Part shown: positions 27,377 to 42,659 of the stretch, in pieces
How positions within the stretch are numbered: the stretch's first letter is position 1
Layout: each line of letters starts with the position of its first letter
Notes under the pieces: generated by a model
What the model was told of the DNA's origin: nothing
The model's input: the letters and a program-made list of their open reading frames with translations, nothing else
Databases searched by the model: none
Source of the DNA: Flaccisagitta enflata
Taxonomy: Eukaryota > Chaetognatha > Sagittoidea > Aphragmophora
Assembly: GCA_965153355.1 (NCBI GenBank)
Contig: OZ231127.1
Location: forward strand, 31,930,001 to 31,994,000
Length of the DNA stretch: 64,000 nt
Reading direction: 5' to 3'
Position numbers and translations under genes: made by a program

Positions 27377-29150
27377 GCGAAAAAGAAACCATTGAGAAAA
27401 TTCGACAATATGATTCATATAAGTAAACGCGTTGAGACATTTACTGTATCTAGACGACGATGAAAATTCGGGAATGGATAAAATAACCTTTGTTACGGTG
27501 TGTTGTAAATGAATTGGTACATTACGTGGAGTGTGTAAGAGCGAGATAATTCCTAATCACAATCAATAGACAAGTTTATCTATCGTCGTGAGTATGGAGC
27601 CTTGTGAATTCTGACTAGCTAACTACGCGCATCACTTTTATTTTTTTTTTTACAAATTTAGCAAAACTATCTTGGAGATGGGGAGGGAAATTGAAGATGG
27701 AAAAAAGAGAAAAAAAGAAAATTTAGGGAAAGTAAAACTTTTGGCCGAATCATAAAAACAGATTAGTAAGACACAATTAAATGCGTTTTCAATTCTAAAG
27801 GCACTGTTTTATTGCTTTATGGGAAAGGAAATCATAGATTTTGTAACGCGACGTGACATGTTGCGTCGCAGGGAAGAATAATCGAAGGCGGGGGGGGGGG
27901 GGGGAAGGGATCGAAAGCGACTCAATTCTATATACCCCTGCATAGTTCATTCTGCATTTATTTGAACAACGGAATACCCTGGTCCGCGCCAACCAAACGA
28001 TTCTACTGTAGTGCTAATGAAGCGCTTTTCGACTCCATCGATACTCGATCGACGCTGCGCATTTAAAGCCAATCAACATGGTCGATACAGATTACGGTGT
28101 TCACCGTGTTGAGCAATAAGACAAGACCTGGAGTAGTTGTTTACTCGAAGTTACAGTTTTAGGGTGAATGTCATCCAAAAACGCGACGGGCTGACAGACA
28201 AAAAAAGAGCCTCACCTTCAGAGTCACCAGCGCGTGACTAAAATATAAGAGTAAACGTGGAGGATAAAACAAAAAGGTGAAGTGTAAAAGGAGAGAAGAT
28301 AAAAAGAACAGAAAAAAAAGAAAGAAAATGAAATAAAAAAGAAAAGAGAAAAAAAAAAGAAAGAAAGAAAAGGAGAAATGACATGAAGGGACATAAAAAT
28401 TCGCCAACGGGCGCCGAAGCCATAATTTAAAAGTTTTTTGCGCGGTGAGTGTTGAGAGCTTCTCTGAGCTGAGAGAAAGAAAGAGAATGCGCCAGAACAG
28501 CAGAAAAGAAAAAGAAAGAAGAATTTGGAAGCTGACAGACTATGACTATTATCGAGCACCGAAAAGTCAAAGCCAAAGGAAGACACCGTGAAGCCACGAA
28601 ACGTGTGGAATAAGGTAAAGGCAACGCGTAATGCAACAGGAAGGAGGGGGGGGGGGGTAAAGGGAAGAGAATCGGGGAGGATGACAATGTTAATGAATCT
28701 CAGTAGACTGAAAAGTGTACTGACAAGTGTGTTGACAACTAGGGTAAAAGAAGGGAATAGAAGTGATATTGATAAGTAGGTAACACAGGAGTTCAACAAT
28801 TTATAAAACAGAAAGTTAGGGTTAAAGGGCAATGAGAGCGAAGACTTCATCAAGAAGCATTGGTTCATTCCTTAAACTTCTTAACATCCTATAACAACTT
28901 CTTATCTTCTGGGAGCCCCACAGTGGAGCTGCGGCTGAACTGAAAACTTGCACCCAATGATCAAATGACTCGATCCCACAAGGCACGCAATGGCTGTCGA
29001 TCCGTCGGCACAGGTATGGTTTAGTGTGGTTGTCGAGTTATTAGAGAGCGCTTTTCACAGATATCCAGGGGTGAATATGATTGAGTCGTTTTTGGTTCCC
29101 CCCTCCTGCCTTTGATTTTCTTCCCCACGGCGTGACGCGTCGCGTTTAAA
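27377..29150. other. unique sequence, no supported gene
   Basis: Contains G14 at 27889-27903, a purine-rich stretch 28245-28380 and a weak family A-like 3' end at 28150-28243 (AGAGTCACC...GCGTGACTAAAA). No exon can be supported. Confidence 0.5.
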
Positions 29151-29191
29151 AATCTATATTTTCTCCACATTTTCTTTTTTTTTTTCTTTTT

Positions 29192-29770
29192 GGGCAGCGG
29201 CCCCGAAGGGGTCGATGACCTATGCTTTCACACATATGGGGGATTTTCTCCTTCTCCTCCTTCTCCTCCTTCTTCCCCCCCCTCAAATCCCAGTCTCGAG
29301 GCCCAAATTCCAGTCTTAAGGACCAAATCCCAGTCTTGAGGCCCAAATCTCTCCCTCAAGGCCCAAATCCTAGCCTCAAGGTCTAAATCCTAGCCTGGAG
29401 GCCCAGATTTCAGTCTTGAAGCTAAAATCTCAGCCTAAACGTCAAAATCTCAGCCAAGAGGCCCATATCCCAGCCTTGAGGCCCAAATCTCAGCCTCCAG
29501 GCTAGGATTTGGGCCTTGAGGCTAGGATTTGGGCCTTGAGGCTGAGATTTGGGCCTCAAGACTGTGATTTGGGCCTTGAGACTGGAATTTGGGCCTCGAG
29601 ACTGGGATTTGAGGGGGGGAGGGACGGAGGAGGAGGAGGAGAAGGAGGAGAAGGAGAAAATCCCCCATATGTGTGAAAGCATAGGCCGCTGCCCTGCTCC
29701 CCCCTCAACTTCAACCACAACCTACTTAGGCAGGGCACGGGTACCGCTGACCATCTAACGCTTTTGCGAC
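29192..29770. mobile_element. foldback element with inverted minisatellite core, family C copy 2
   Basis: The left arm (29192-29280) reads GGGCAGCGGCCCCGAAGGGG, TCGATGACCTATGCTTTCAC, then CTTCTCC repeats. The right arm (29625-29694) is the complement, with a 17-bp deletion after GAAAGCATAGG. The core has about ten units of CAAATCCCAGTCTTGAGGCC type to about 29490, and then the same unit inverted (GGCCTTGAGGCTAGGATTTG) to 29615. The whole element is thus close to a palindrome centred near 29497. The region 29695-29770 is shared with copy 1. Confidence 0.75.
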
Positions 29771-30553
<783 letters not shown>

Positions 30554-30770
30554 CTGAATGCGACTGTTTTGGGAGAAATCCTAACTGAGGATCTGATTTG
30601 AACGCCTGGGGACCAAAAGGGGGAGGAATACGAGAAAAGGAAAGAAAACAAGAGAGGGAAAGAAGAGAGGAAAGCATCCTGGAAGAAAACGACCGAATGC
30701 GCATTAAAGAAAAGAAGGTCCGGTGGTACTGATGGACAATGAAAATAAATCAATAAAAACTACCAATAAT

Positions 30771-31178
30771 GGCGGCTGTCGCCGTGAGAAAAAAGTCGTA
30801 AGCATTGGTCAGTTTTCACTAGGTTTTTGTTTTCAGTCACTGCAATTTCATTATTAATTTGATCAAATTAGGAGCAACAAACATCTATACATTTTCTTTT
30901 GTTTTGATCCTACACAAAATCATAAAAAAGGAAAAAGATTCCATTAAAATTTTCTGTAAAAAAAATCTTTAAAAGACATAACTCCAGAAAATATTTGTCT
31001 AAGAGCAATCTGCTTGACGTCAAGTGAAAGAGAATTATTTAATTTACTTACTCTATCAATTTCATTGGACATCACAATCAGCTGGATAAGATTCCCACTT
31101 TCCCATAAGAAAATGAAAACTATGTTTCTGTTGAATATGTCCATAAGTAGAAGACTGACTTCAACTTTTTCCCCGATA
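30771..31178 (-). mobile_element. interspersed repeat family D, copy 2
   Basis: Reverse-orientation relative of 1697-2540 without the three-unit array. In the minus sense it reads from GGGGAAAAAGTTGAAGTCAG to the CGACAGCCGCCATTATTGGT end. A minus-strand frame with SNEIDRVSKLNNSLS is open here and partly conserved in copy 1, hinting at a decayed coding region of an unknown element. Confidence 0.65.
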
Positions 31179-32034
<856 letters not shown>

Positions 32035-32056
32035 TTTCAAAGTAGAACAAGATACA

Positions 32057-32389
32057 ACAAGCCCAACCGGGCAACGATGCGTCCGGGCTGTGTCTCAGCG
32101 TGTATTGATCATGTGACATATGTATGGAGTGACAAATGGACGAACAGACGGATGAGAAGACTCTCAAAACATGATGGTCGATCATTTGTTTCAGTGTAGG
32201 ATCTCATCGTGGCCAAAAACAGCCGAAAAACACGGTTTTTGCACAGGTGTAGCGGACGGACGGACGGACGGACGGACGGACGGACGGACGGACGGACGGA
32301 CGGACGGACGGACGGACGGACGGACGGACGGACGGACGGACGGACAGACCCTCTTATAGAGATGCGTTCCCGACGGACGCATCTAAAAA
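32057..32389 (+). mobile_element. family B small element, copy B2
   Basis: 333 bp, exactly the length of B1. ACAAG, stem-loop GCCC-AACC-GGGC, GATGCGTCCGGGC, GTATTGATCATGTGACATAT, (GGAC)n at 32254-32349 with one CAGAC variant unit, then the hairpin GATGCGTTCC / GGACGCATC and TAAAAA. About 20 substitutions separate the first 197 bp of B1 and B2, with no length change. Confidence 0.8.
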
Positions 32390-32471
32390 AAGAGAGAGAG
32401 AAAGACAGATTTACAGACAGTAGGGAAACAAGGACTTTTTGCGTGCGTGTGGTCACTGAGAAAAAAAGTGT

Positions 32472-32604
32472 GTCAAACAATTTGAATAGAGGCATTGCAA
32501 TGATGCGCAAACTTCCCATTAACGCCTCGAAGCAAAGTTTGACCGACCGACCGACGGATCGAGGCACATAGGAACTTGGAAAGTCGTGTGTATGCGACTA
32601 AAAA
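32472..32604 (+). mobile_element. family A element, 5'-degenerate copy
   Basis: GGCATTGCAATGATGCGCAA, CATTAACGCCTCGAAGCAAA, GTTTGACCGACCGACCGACG, GAAAGTCGTGTGTATGCGAC and TAAAAA. The end hairpin is mutated (GTCGTGTGTATGCGAC). It follows family B copy 2 within 90 bp. Confidence 0.65.
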
Positions 32605-34115
32605 CAGGACAAGTGACAGACAAACAGGAGACAACGAAGGAGGAGGTAGGAGGGGAACGTGGATATATATATACACAGATATATCTGCGAATGAGGCCTC
32701 GTGGGGATGCGTCGGGGAAAAGAAAAAGAGAAACCTTTTCCATAAGTGTCTGTCTGTGCGTGTATGCGAGTGTGTGAGCGTGTCGTCTGTGCACTTGAGT
32801 GTGCTGTCTTTGCACGTGTGACTACATGCACATTTGTTTACATGCAATTTCTTGCGTGAGATGTATTCCTTGCTTTTTACAGCTGCTCATAATAAAACTT
32901 TGGATATAAACATATTAAGGTCAGAGGTAATGATGAACACATGCATATATAGTTACCACATGACTGACGTAATTTTATAGTAATAAATCAGCATAGAACA
33001 TGATCACAGAACCAAATATGATAATGATATGACGCGCGCACTCTTCTCTGGCTCAGCTCACGAATAACAATGTCCAAATTGGTCGTGAACATGGAAACGG
33101 AATGTAAAACCGGTGATGTCATCGAGTACAGTAACTGACTGACTGACATCGGTCGAGGCCAAAGGTGTCAAGAGGTCGAAAGTAAATTCAGCGAAGATGA
33201 TGATGACGATGACGATGGTGTTGACGAGGGTGAAGATGATGACGATTTTGACGACGATGATGTCGGCGGTGGTAAAAACGGGGGTTGCCAAGGAGTCAGC
33301 ATAAAACGTAAGTCGGATGGTAAGGAGCAAACTTGTCATGGTAGGATGGAGAAGGATGGTGGTGGTTTGTGCTGGAGAGGGTATAAAATGAAAGAATGTA
33401 GTCAGTAGTGGTACATGCAGTAGTTACAATGTTATTTGATGTTACTTTGACATTTTTTTTTTGGAGTTTGATACATTGAACCCTTCTTTGATTGGCCGTG
33501 TTATAGCTCCCGATGAAGCCCGAAGTGTTTTGTCAGCCACACAAGCACGGCAGCTAAGGGGGTGATGATTACGGGGATGATGATAGCGTGTCTATGACGG
33601 AACATCACCAGCTAGAGCAGCTTTAAAGGTGGGGGTCTTGGGGCCAGCGTTGGTGGCGATGATGGTTCACCGGTAGTCGTAAAGGTTTAACACCGCGATG
33701 ACAGTGATGGTTGTGGCGGCAAAGTCGAAGCGGCGGATTACACGAGGGCGTGGCAAGGAATGACCGCTCTTCTTGTCGGACTAAGCGGCGGTCTTTGCTG
33801 GCGGACCTTGAAACGGCTTTTTGGCACGATGCACCAAAGTTGATAAAAAAGACTGCTTTTTCTAAAGGTCTAAACTGCCATTATTGTTTCTAGGATATAT
33901 TTGCTTGAGTTTAGTAGGTTGTCTTTTCTTTGGTCAACAAGTGATCTTAAGTGCTGGTTATGCCAAGGACCATACACTTTAGATGCCAATGAAAGTTGTA
34001 CTCTCCATCACAGGGCTTTGAAATGACAAGTTTTGATAGAACATTAAATTGCAGTAATAATCAAGAGGTTCTATTGTTTGGATTTGTAACCACTTGGTGG
34101 ATTAATAACCACTTG
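32605..34115. other. unique sequence, no supported gene
   Basis: GATGATGACGATGACG-type degenerate trinucleotides at 33185-33270. No exon, RNA gene or mobile element recognised. Confidence 0.5.
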
Positions 34116-34117
34116 GT

Positions 34118-34223
34118 GGAATTCATGTCGGTATCTCCATATCAGTGTTTCATCATGGGACATGTTACGTTTCTGTACACCGTGCGGCGGAATTCATGTC
34201 GGTATCTCCGTGTCAGTGTTTCA
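34118..34223. repeat. 35-bp direct repeat pair
   Basis: GGAATTCATGTCGGTATCTC and CRTRTCAGTGTTTCAT occur at 34118-34152 and 34189-34223 with two mismatches. A CCACTTGGTGGA pair precedes it. Confidence 0.85.
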
Positions 34224-34317
34224 TAGGCGGCAGTCTTACGTGAGCCAACGCCCACGACGACAACCAAATCAGATCCAATCCCTGATAGCAAGAACATCAA
34301 AGGAAAAGTGCCGACAC

Positions 34318-34556
<239 letters not shown>

Positions 34557-34739
34557 AGAAAGAACGAAAGAGACAAAGCAAATTAAAACACCGGGAGAAA
34601 GAAAGAATGAGGAGAAAAAGAAAGAGAAAAAGGAGGAGAAGAAAGAGAAAAAGGAACAAAGAAATGTAAAAAAGAAGAATGAAAATATTGGAACAAAACT
34701 TTTTTGCAAGCTTGAAGCTACGATATGATAGTTAAAACA

Positions 34740-35640
34740 TGTTAAAAGCGCTTATTGAACATTGGTTTTCGCAGGGTTCCAATTTTACCATTTCATTCTA
34801 CCAAAGCCATCCAATCCACAACCCGTACGCGTTTTAAGAATCAATTAGTTTTCACTTGGGGATTGTCCGGGGATGATCTTTCACTAAACACGTTTCCAGC
34901 TCTGAAGGCGATCTCACCTGTCAAACACACACGTTTCCATTTGACGATGATCCATTCTCACAGACGCACGTGCTAAATAGGATGATTCGATTCCTCTTTC
35001 AACAGTTAAGTACACGCTGCCAATTCAAGGATGATCCTTTTTCACGGGCAAACGCTTTCGTTTGAAGATGATCCTCTTATGGGGTGGAGGGGTGTTTTGT
35101 CTTGACGCAAAGTCAATTTGTTTTTTGACTTATAACGCATTAAAAAAACGATATGTGAAAACCGGAAGAACTCTGGGGACGTGAGAAGAATGAAAAAATG
35201 TGTTGTTCTCAATTTTGATTTTGTCATTCCAATCGAAATATTCCCTCTTTGATGTGTTTTGCTCTTTTGTAAATTCGCGTCTCGGGTTTAATAGAACTTT
35301 TGCTATTCCTATTCCTATTAATCAAGCGCGCGACTTTCGCCGCTCGCAAATCAAAATCGTTTTGGTAACCCTTTGACCAATTTCAGACGATAGTCTTGTT
35401 TTGTCTTTACTGACTTTGAAATGATGTTGAAATGGAAGTATCGTTTCCCACAACAAAACCCTCGATTGCACCAAAGCATTTGTAAGAAATTACCAGTCAT
35501 TGCAAGACTTGGCGTCTTAACGCAATTTGCCATTCTTGTCCTCCCTTTTCTTTTGTGCCTTGAAAGAATGCGTAAAAATCCTTAATGCCCGTTAAAGGGT
35601 AAAATGAATCCGATCATAGAAATTGACCGTCAAAATCAAT
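34740..35640. other. unique sequence, no gene seen
   Basis: GATGATC(C/T) motifs recur at irregular spacing (34872, 34946, 34979, 35030, 35066), perhaps a very old tandem repeat. No exon supported. Confidence 0.4.
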
Positions 35641-35662
35641 TTCAGTCGTGGTTCAAAAAGAG

Positions 35663-35736
35663 ATCTTTGGTTCGTTCTCATACGTAGATCAGACGATAAA
35701 TATCGTCTGATCTACGTATGAGAACGAACCAAAGAT
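35663..35736. repeat. perfect inverted repeat, 36-bp arms, 2-nt spacer
   Basis: ATCTTTGGTTCGTTCTCATA through GACGATA (35663-35698), spacer AA, then the exact reverse complement (35701-35736). Neither simple repeat nor recognisable transposon ends. Confidence 0.97.
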
Positions 35737-36192
35737 GGCAAAACACATGCTATGGTGAAGATGTAATTCAGGTGCGAACGAGGAAAGATGGGAACAGTAG
35801 GTATTTTCTCCCCCCCCCCCCCGTGACATGAGTCATGTCATGTCGATCATGTCACATAACCAACACAATTGCACAAGCCCCCATTTAGGTGACGTTTTGA
35901 CCACTGAAACATCAGTGAACATTTTTTTCCTTTCTCCCTTACTCCTCGTCTTTCTCTGCGAGACACCGCGTCTGCTTCTTTTCGTTCTTTTCGTTCTTCT
36001 TGTCTTCTTTTTCTCCTGTTCTATGTCACCATCTTGAGAAATGGGATGGCTCGGCTCGTCCGGTTTAAAAGGCAATCGGCCTCGTTGTTGCGACTTGATC
36101 TGTCGTGGATAACAGACAAATCAAGATTTAGTGGGTTTCTGACTTTAGTGAGACAAGAACAACGGCGTGCATGGGGGCGACATGGAGAGCAA

Positions 36193-36504
<312 letters not shown>

Positions 36505-37392
36505 GCACACACACATACAAACAAATGCATACTGAATATAGGTGAAAAAAAAAAGTTTGTAATGTATATGGTTAAAGATGCACAGAAGCTGAGAAAGAGA
36601 AAAGCTAGTTTAGGTAACTTCAGATCAGCGGATGAGTGAGGACAGACAGTGGACATGTCATATATATGTTTCGGTCACGGGTATGATATGGGTTATAGAG
36701 GAGACGGGTCAGTAAGCCAGACAGGGTTTTAAGGGGAAAGACAAAAGGGGGTAGGGGAGAAGAATGTATATGGGGACTTGGGGTGATTCAAGCAGGACAT
36801 TGCATCACGACGTTACGCAGTTAGAGGAGGCGGCTAGGACAGCCAGACGTCAGTTGGAAGCAGGGGAGCAGATGAGGGGGGGGGGGGTAGAAGGTTTGAG
36901 GGATGGGGGGGGGAGAAAGATTCCGGTATGGCGTTGGTTTTTGGCGTCACGCGATGGCGAGTCAGAGAAGGGGTCAACTTAGAGGTCACGAGGGCAGAAC
37001 GGAGGCGAATAAACAGTGAAAGTATTACGTCGAGATCGCCTTTGTCATCGCCGCCGCCAGACGCTATCATCGTCCTCTTCGTCGTTGTCTTTGTCGTCGT
37101 CATCGTCTTCGGAGATTGTTGTCGTTGTCGTTGTTGTTATTGCCGTCGTTGTTATCTTTGTCGTAAACATGTTGTCGGCAAGTGGCTATCGTTCTGCATG
37201 GACGAGACAGCGGAAGCCATGTCATAACTTTTCTCACTACAGAGGCGAACATCACAATAACGGTTATGCAACAATGACGACGACGACAACAACGACGACG
37301 ACGACGACTGTACGCGCGATCGAAGACATAGACCGTCTGCGTGACTACAAACCGTGTTAAAAATGATGTCATTAATGTACGGCCTCTCAACG

Positions 37393-37483
37393 GCTGATGT
37401 CGTCGCAATCCTCAGTTTTATTGCCCCCATTGTTGTTGTTGTTGTTGTTGTTGTTGTGGTTGTGGTTGTGGTTGTGGTTGTGG

Positions 37484-37527
<44 letters not shown>

Positions 37528-37534
37528 ATTGTTT

Positions 37535-37595
<61 letters not shown>

Positions 37596-37624
37596 GGTTG
37601 TTGTGGTTGTTGTGGTTGTTGTGG

Positions 37625-37710
<86 letters not shown>

Positions 37711-37718
37711 GATTTTGT

Positions 37719-37786
<68 letters not shown>

Positions 37787-37975
37787 TTGCTGTTGCTGTT
37801 GATGTTGTTGGTGTTGTTGTTGCTAATGTTGTTGATGATAATGATGTTGTCGCTGCTGATGTTGTCGCAATCCTCAGTTTTATTGCCCCCATTGTTGTTA
37901 TTGTTGTTGTTGTTGTTGTTTTTGTTTTTGTTTTTGTTTTTGTTTTTGTTTTTGTTTTTGTTTTTGTTTTTGTTT

Positions 37976-38025
<50 letters not shown>

Positions 38026-38042
38026 GCTGTTGCTGTTGATGT
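37393..38042. repeat. composite (GTT)n/(GAT)n/(GTTTTT)n array with internal duplication
   Basis: (GTT)n with GTG and ATT variants, (GAT)22 at 37717-37783, a 45-bp unique block repeated at 37393 and 37855 (GTCGCAATCCTCAGTTTTAT and TGCCCCCATTG), and (GTTTTT)10 at 37917-37978. A second repeated block, GCTGTTGCTGTTGATGTTGT, occurs at 37788 and 38026. Open frames of 240-330 codons here are repeat translations. Confidence 0.9.
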
Positions 38043-38341
38043 TGTTGGTGTTGTCATGGTTGTTATTGATGTTGGTATGGTTGCTGTTTTTGTTGCTGTT
38101 GTTGCTGGGTTGGTAACAATACAGGGAATGAGCGTCAACAATTAAAATAAACGTGTACATGAAGCCAAGGATATTTCTGGTACAACCTAATCTATGACCC
38201 TGGCTGTGCTTTCTGTCTGACTGTCTGCCGGTCCGCCTCTCTTTTCTCAATCAGTCTGTCTTGCCGTGTCTATATCAAGCTTTATGTGTCTGACTATGTA
38301 CCTGTATACCTGTTTGTCTGTTAGTCCATTTCTTTCAAGGT

Positions 38342-38342
<1 letters not shown>

Positions 38343-38410
<68 letters not shown>

Positions 38411-38708
38411 GATAGGCGCTTTTGGTCAAGGCCATAGAAATTGAGCGCACGATCGAGCGCGTTTTGCCAACCACGTGCCTCGCCAATTTTATACGCATTA
38501 CCGCGCACGCTTACGTATGTACACTCTGTCTCTGTCCTTGTCCCCTTCTCTTTCCCTGTTTTCGTCTGTCTCTTTAACATATCTCTTGGTATCTGTCTTA
38601 CCGTTCTTGTCTCTCTCTCTGTTCATCCCTGTCTTACCCTGTCAGTTTTTTGTCGGTTCTTTCTGTGTTTGTGGGGCTGTTTCTGTCTCTATCTCTGTCT
38701 TTCTTTCC

Positions 38709-38788
<80 letters not shown>
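38343..38788. repeat. two (CT)n tracts
   Basis: Pure (CT)n at 38343-38407 and 38710-38788; TCTGTC-rich sequence lies between them. Confidence 0.97.
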
Positions 38789-38791
<3 letters not shown>

Positions 38792-38944
38792 TCTGTCTTA
38801 CCGCCTCATTTTCACGGTTGCGTTTTTGATCCAGTACTGAGCAAGCTAACGCGTTTCGGCCCAGCGCATCGGCCGCGTGGCGGTGCAACGGAAGATAAAT
38901 CCTGTTTTACGGTTTACAACCACTCGTGGGGGGCAAGCACAACG

Positions 38945-40086
<1,142 letters not shown>

Positions 40087-40172
<86 letters not shown>
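40087..40172. repeat. (CT)n microsatellite
   Basis: Pure tract of about 85 bp. Confidence 0.97.
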
Positions 40173-40176
<4 letters not shown>

Positions 40177-40178
40177 GT

Positions 40179-40308
40179 CCTTGTGTGACTAACATTCTTT
40201 CCCTCATAACCACGTCAGCTTTAAGTATAACCTTCCTTACTCTTTTTCATTCTGCTACAGTATCAATCTCCTTCCTTTTCTTCCCTTTCCTTCTATATCC
40301 TATCAAGT
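40179..40308 (+). repeat. family E repeat, copy 1
   Basis: About 130 bp matching 43036-43165 in the same orientation: CCTTGTGTGACT, TCATAACC.CGTCAGCT, CTTTTTCATTCTRCTACAG, TATCAATCTCCTTCCTTTTC. It ends 12 bp before the foldback element. Confidence 0.75.
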
Positions 40309-40320
40309 TTTTTTGAGGCA

Positions 40321-40883
40321 CAGTAGATCTCGTCTAGACTTGAGATAACGGGGGCGAGCATTGTGGAAAGACGAATAAAGGCAGGGGAGCGATATTTGGA
40401 TCATAGACTAATTAAAAGATGATTAATTCCCCATGATAGCTGGTTGCTATGGAAACACATTTCCATGTATTCTCGCTAAAGTATCAATATTTTGAGAGAT
40501 TTTTTTAGGGAACATTGCTTAAAATAAAATTTGCTACAACTTTCCCACAGTATGTTCTGTAAGAATGTCGCTCGTTTGGCCGTTGCTAGGGAGCGTATCC
40601 ATGTGTGACAACCCCTAGCAACCGCTAAACGAGCGACATTCCCACAGAACATACTGTGGAAAAGTTGTAGCAAATTTGATTTTAAGCAATGTTCCTTAAA
40701 AAAATTTCTCAAAACATTGATACTTTAGTGAGAATACATGGAAATGTGTTTCCATGGCAACCAGCTATCATGGGCAATAAAGCATCCCGTTATTAGTCTA
40801 TGTTTAAAATATCACTCCTCTAGCATCATTTGTTTTCCTACGATACTTGCCCCCGTTATCTCAAGTCTAGACGAGATCTACTG
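40321..40883. mobile_element. 563-bp foldback element with arms of about 271 bp
   Basis: The left arm starts CAGTAGATCTCGTCTAGACT and TGAGATAACGGGGGC; the right arm ends with the complement (GCCCCCGTTATCTC...GATCTACTG). Arms at 40321-40591 and 40612-40883 pair nearly throughout, with a 20-nt loop (40592-40611) between GTTGCTAGGG and CCCCTAGCAAC. TA follows the right end and CA precedes the left end, so a degraded TA duplication is possible. No coding sequence. The arms differ by small indels near the outer third, so it is not a simple assembly mirror. Confidence 0.85.
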
Positions 40884-40987
40884 TACCAAGGCGTGCTTTT
40901 TATGGAGTAGCGGGTAGTGCCGCTACTCGGAATGATAAGGGCACCTCTCGGAAGATCTCAGAAGATGAAGTAGAAGAAGTAGACGAA

Positions 40988-41080
40988 GAAAAAGAAAAAG
41001 AAGAGGAAGAAGAAAAAGAAAAAGAAAAAGAAAAAGAAAAAGAAAAAGAAAAAGAAAAAGAAAAAGAAAAAGAAAAAGAA
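40988..41080. repeat. (GAAAAA)n hexanucleotide array
   Basis: About twelve GAAAAA units (41010-41080) following a GAAGAA stretch. Confidence 0.93.
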
Positions 41081-41099
41081 GGAAAAAAAAAAGAATAGA

Positions 41100-41789
41100 A
41101 AAATTGAGGAAGAAGGTGGAGGAAAGAAAACAATTGGGAACATGGTTCATAGCATACACTTCCACCCCGTTTCACTTGCTCACCGTCTTAATTCCCTTCA
41201 GCCTCAAAAAAGACAGTTACAGCTCCTCCAAATTTACATCTTTCGCTAGCGCTAATAGTTTTCAGGCGGGATAGATCCCCCGCCATCTAAAAATGCCCCC
41301 GGAAGGTAATCCAGAAGGTATTGATATATCAGTGAGTAAAAATTTTGTTTGAGAACATAAATATTATGTGAACTTTGACCTTGTAAATTTGACTAAAGTT
41401 GAAGCTCGGAACAACCTTCATCAACGTTCTTTAACATGATGCAATTAAAACGATCTAAGAAATCAAGGATTTTTACTCGGTGATTTAGAGCTGCAACACA
41501 CAACCGAGTTGGGTGATGATGAATCTGGGAAAACGTTACAAATTTATAGATTCTGAAAAAAAACCTTGCTACTGCAATATGCAAATGAGCTCCCCATATC
41601 GCTTTTGAGATATGGAGGAACAAAAAATGCCTTTGTATGACCAGCGCCGTATGGGAATCTATGATTTTGGGGGTGCCACCTCCTATTTTTGTGTCCCAAT
41701 CAATCTAACTAGTGATTTTTTGTCTCTTTATGTAAACAACCATAATTTTTTGTGCATCAGTAAAACTAAAAGAAAGCCTGGTCTATCTC

Positions 41790-41795
<6 letters not shown>
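41100..41795. other. unique sequence, no gene seen
   Basis: No supported exon, RNA or element. Confidence 0.5.

Positions 41796-41878
<83 letters not shown>
41796..41878. repeat. (CT)n microsatellite
   Basis: Pure tract of about 83 bp with TTTCTC variants upstream. Confidence 0.97.
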
Positions 41879-41880
<2 letters not shown>

Positions 41881-42023
41881 ATCTCTCTCAGGGGTGTGTG
41901 TGTATATGACCATGTCCATGGTCATCTTATCACTAAGGTAAAGGTGAATGAAAATTTGTTTGGGCTGATTTTTCTCAGTGCGCGGTTCGAAACAACTAGA
42001 TAGCATCTTTTAAGAACCGTTAT

Positions 42024-42659
42024 ATGTTCGTAGCAGCGATTATGTACGCCGATGACCTGGCTCTTTTGGCGCCAACACGGAAATCAATGCAACGGTTATT
42101 GGATATTTGCCAGAATTACGGACTAGAATGGTGTTTATCATATAATCCGACAAAGACGAAGGTATTGATTTTTGGTAACGTGATTACTCATGAACCTCTT
42201 CTTTTGAACAATTTGCCCATTGCAACGGTGTCGAGTTACAAATATCTTGGAGTAAATATCTCAGCGGGAAAGCGATTTGAGACTCCCTCAAGGAAACCAT
42301 TGATGTCTTTTTATTGTAGCACGAATACAATTCTTAATGTACTGAACAAACCGAGTGAGCAAGTGCTCATGAAACTATTGTATAGTAGCTGCGTTCCTAT
42401 TTTGACATATGGTTGTGAAGTCAACGTCAAAAGACATACTGGACGAGAAATGAATAGTCTTGATGTTGCTCTTAACGATTGCATAAGAAAGATTTTTGGC
42501 TATCACCGTTGGGAGAGCACGCGCGAATTACGAAAATCTCTTGGTTATGAATCAATAACAGAAATTTTTGCCAAAAGAAATTCCCGCTTTTTGAACGGTT
42601 TTCTTCGCACGGGAAATACTGTTTTAATTCGACTTAAATCAATGTCTATTTCACAGTGA
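42024..42659 (+). pseudogene. non-LTR retrotransposon reverse transcriptase, C-terminal fragment
   Basis: This is the C-terminal part of a LINE-type reverse transcriptase. In life such a protein copies the element's RNA at a nicked chromosomal site. The first residues hold the catalytic YADD motif (IMYADDLALLAP, about residues 8-19). The NPTKTKVLIFG segment follows at about residues 46-56 and the thumb segment SYKYLGVNIS at about 75-84. Then comes the downstream helical region with CVPILTYGCEV (about residues 121-131) and IRKIFGYHRWESTRELR. The whole N-terminal RT and the endonuclease are missing, so it is 5'-truncated at about 42020, as is usual for dead LINE copies. The start codon given is only the first ATG. 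Clade is not certain. The frame is open for 211 codons and ends in a natural stop at 42657-42659. Confidence 0.85.

Noticed and set aside
37152-38250. Poly-Asn, poly-Thr and poly-Val frames up to 329 codons
   Set aside because: All derive from (GTT)n/(GAT)n tracts, and both strands and several frames are open at once.
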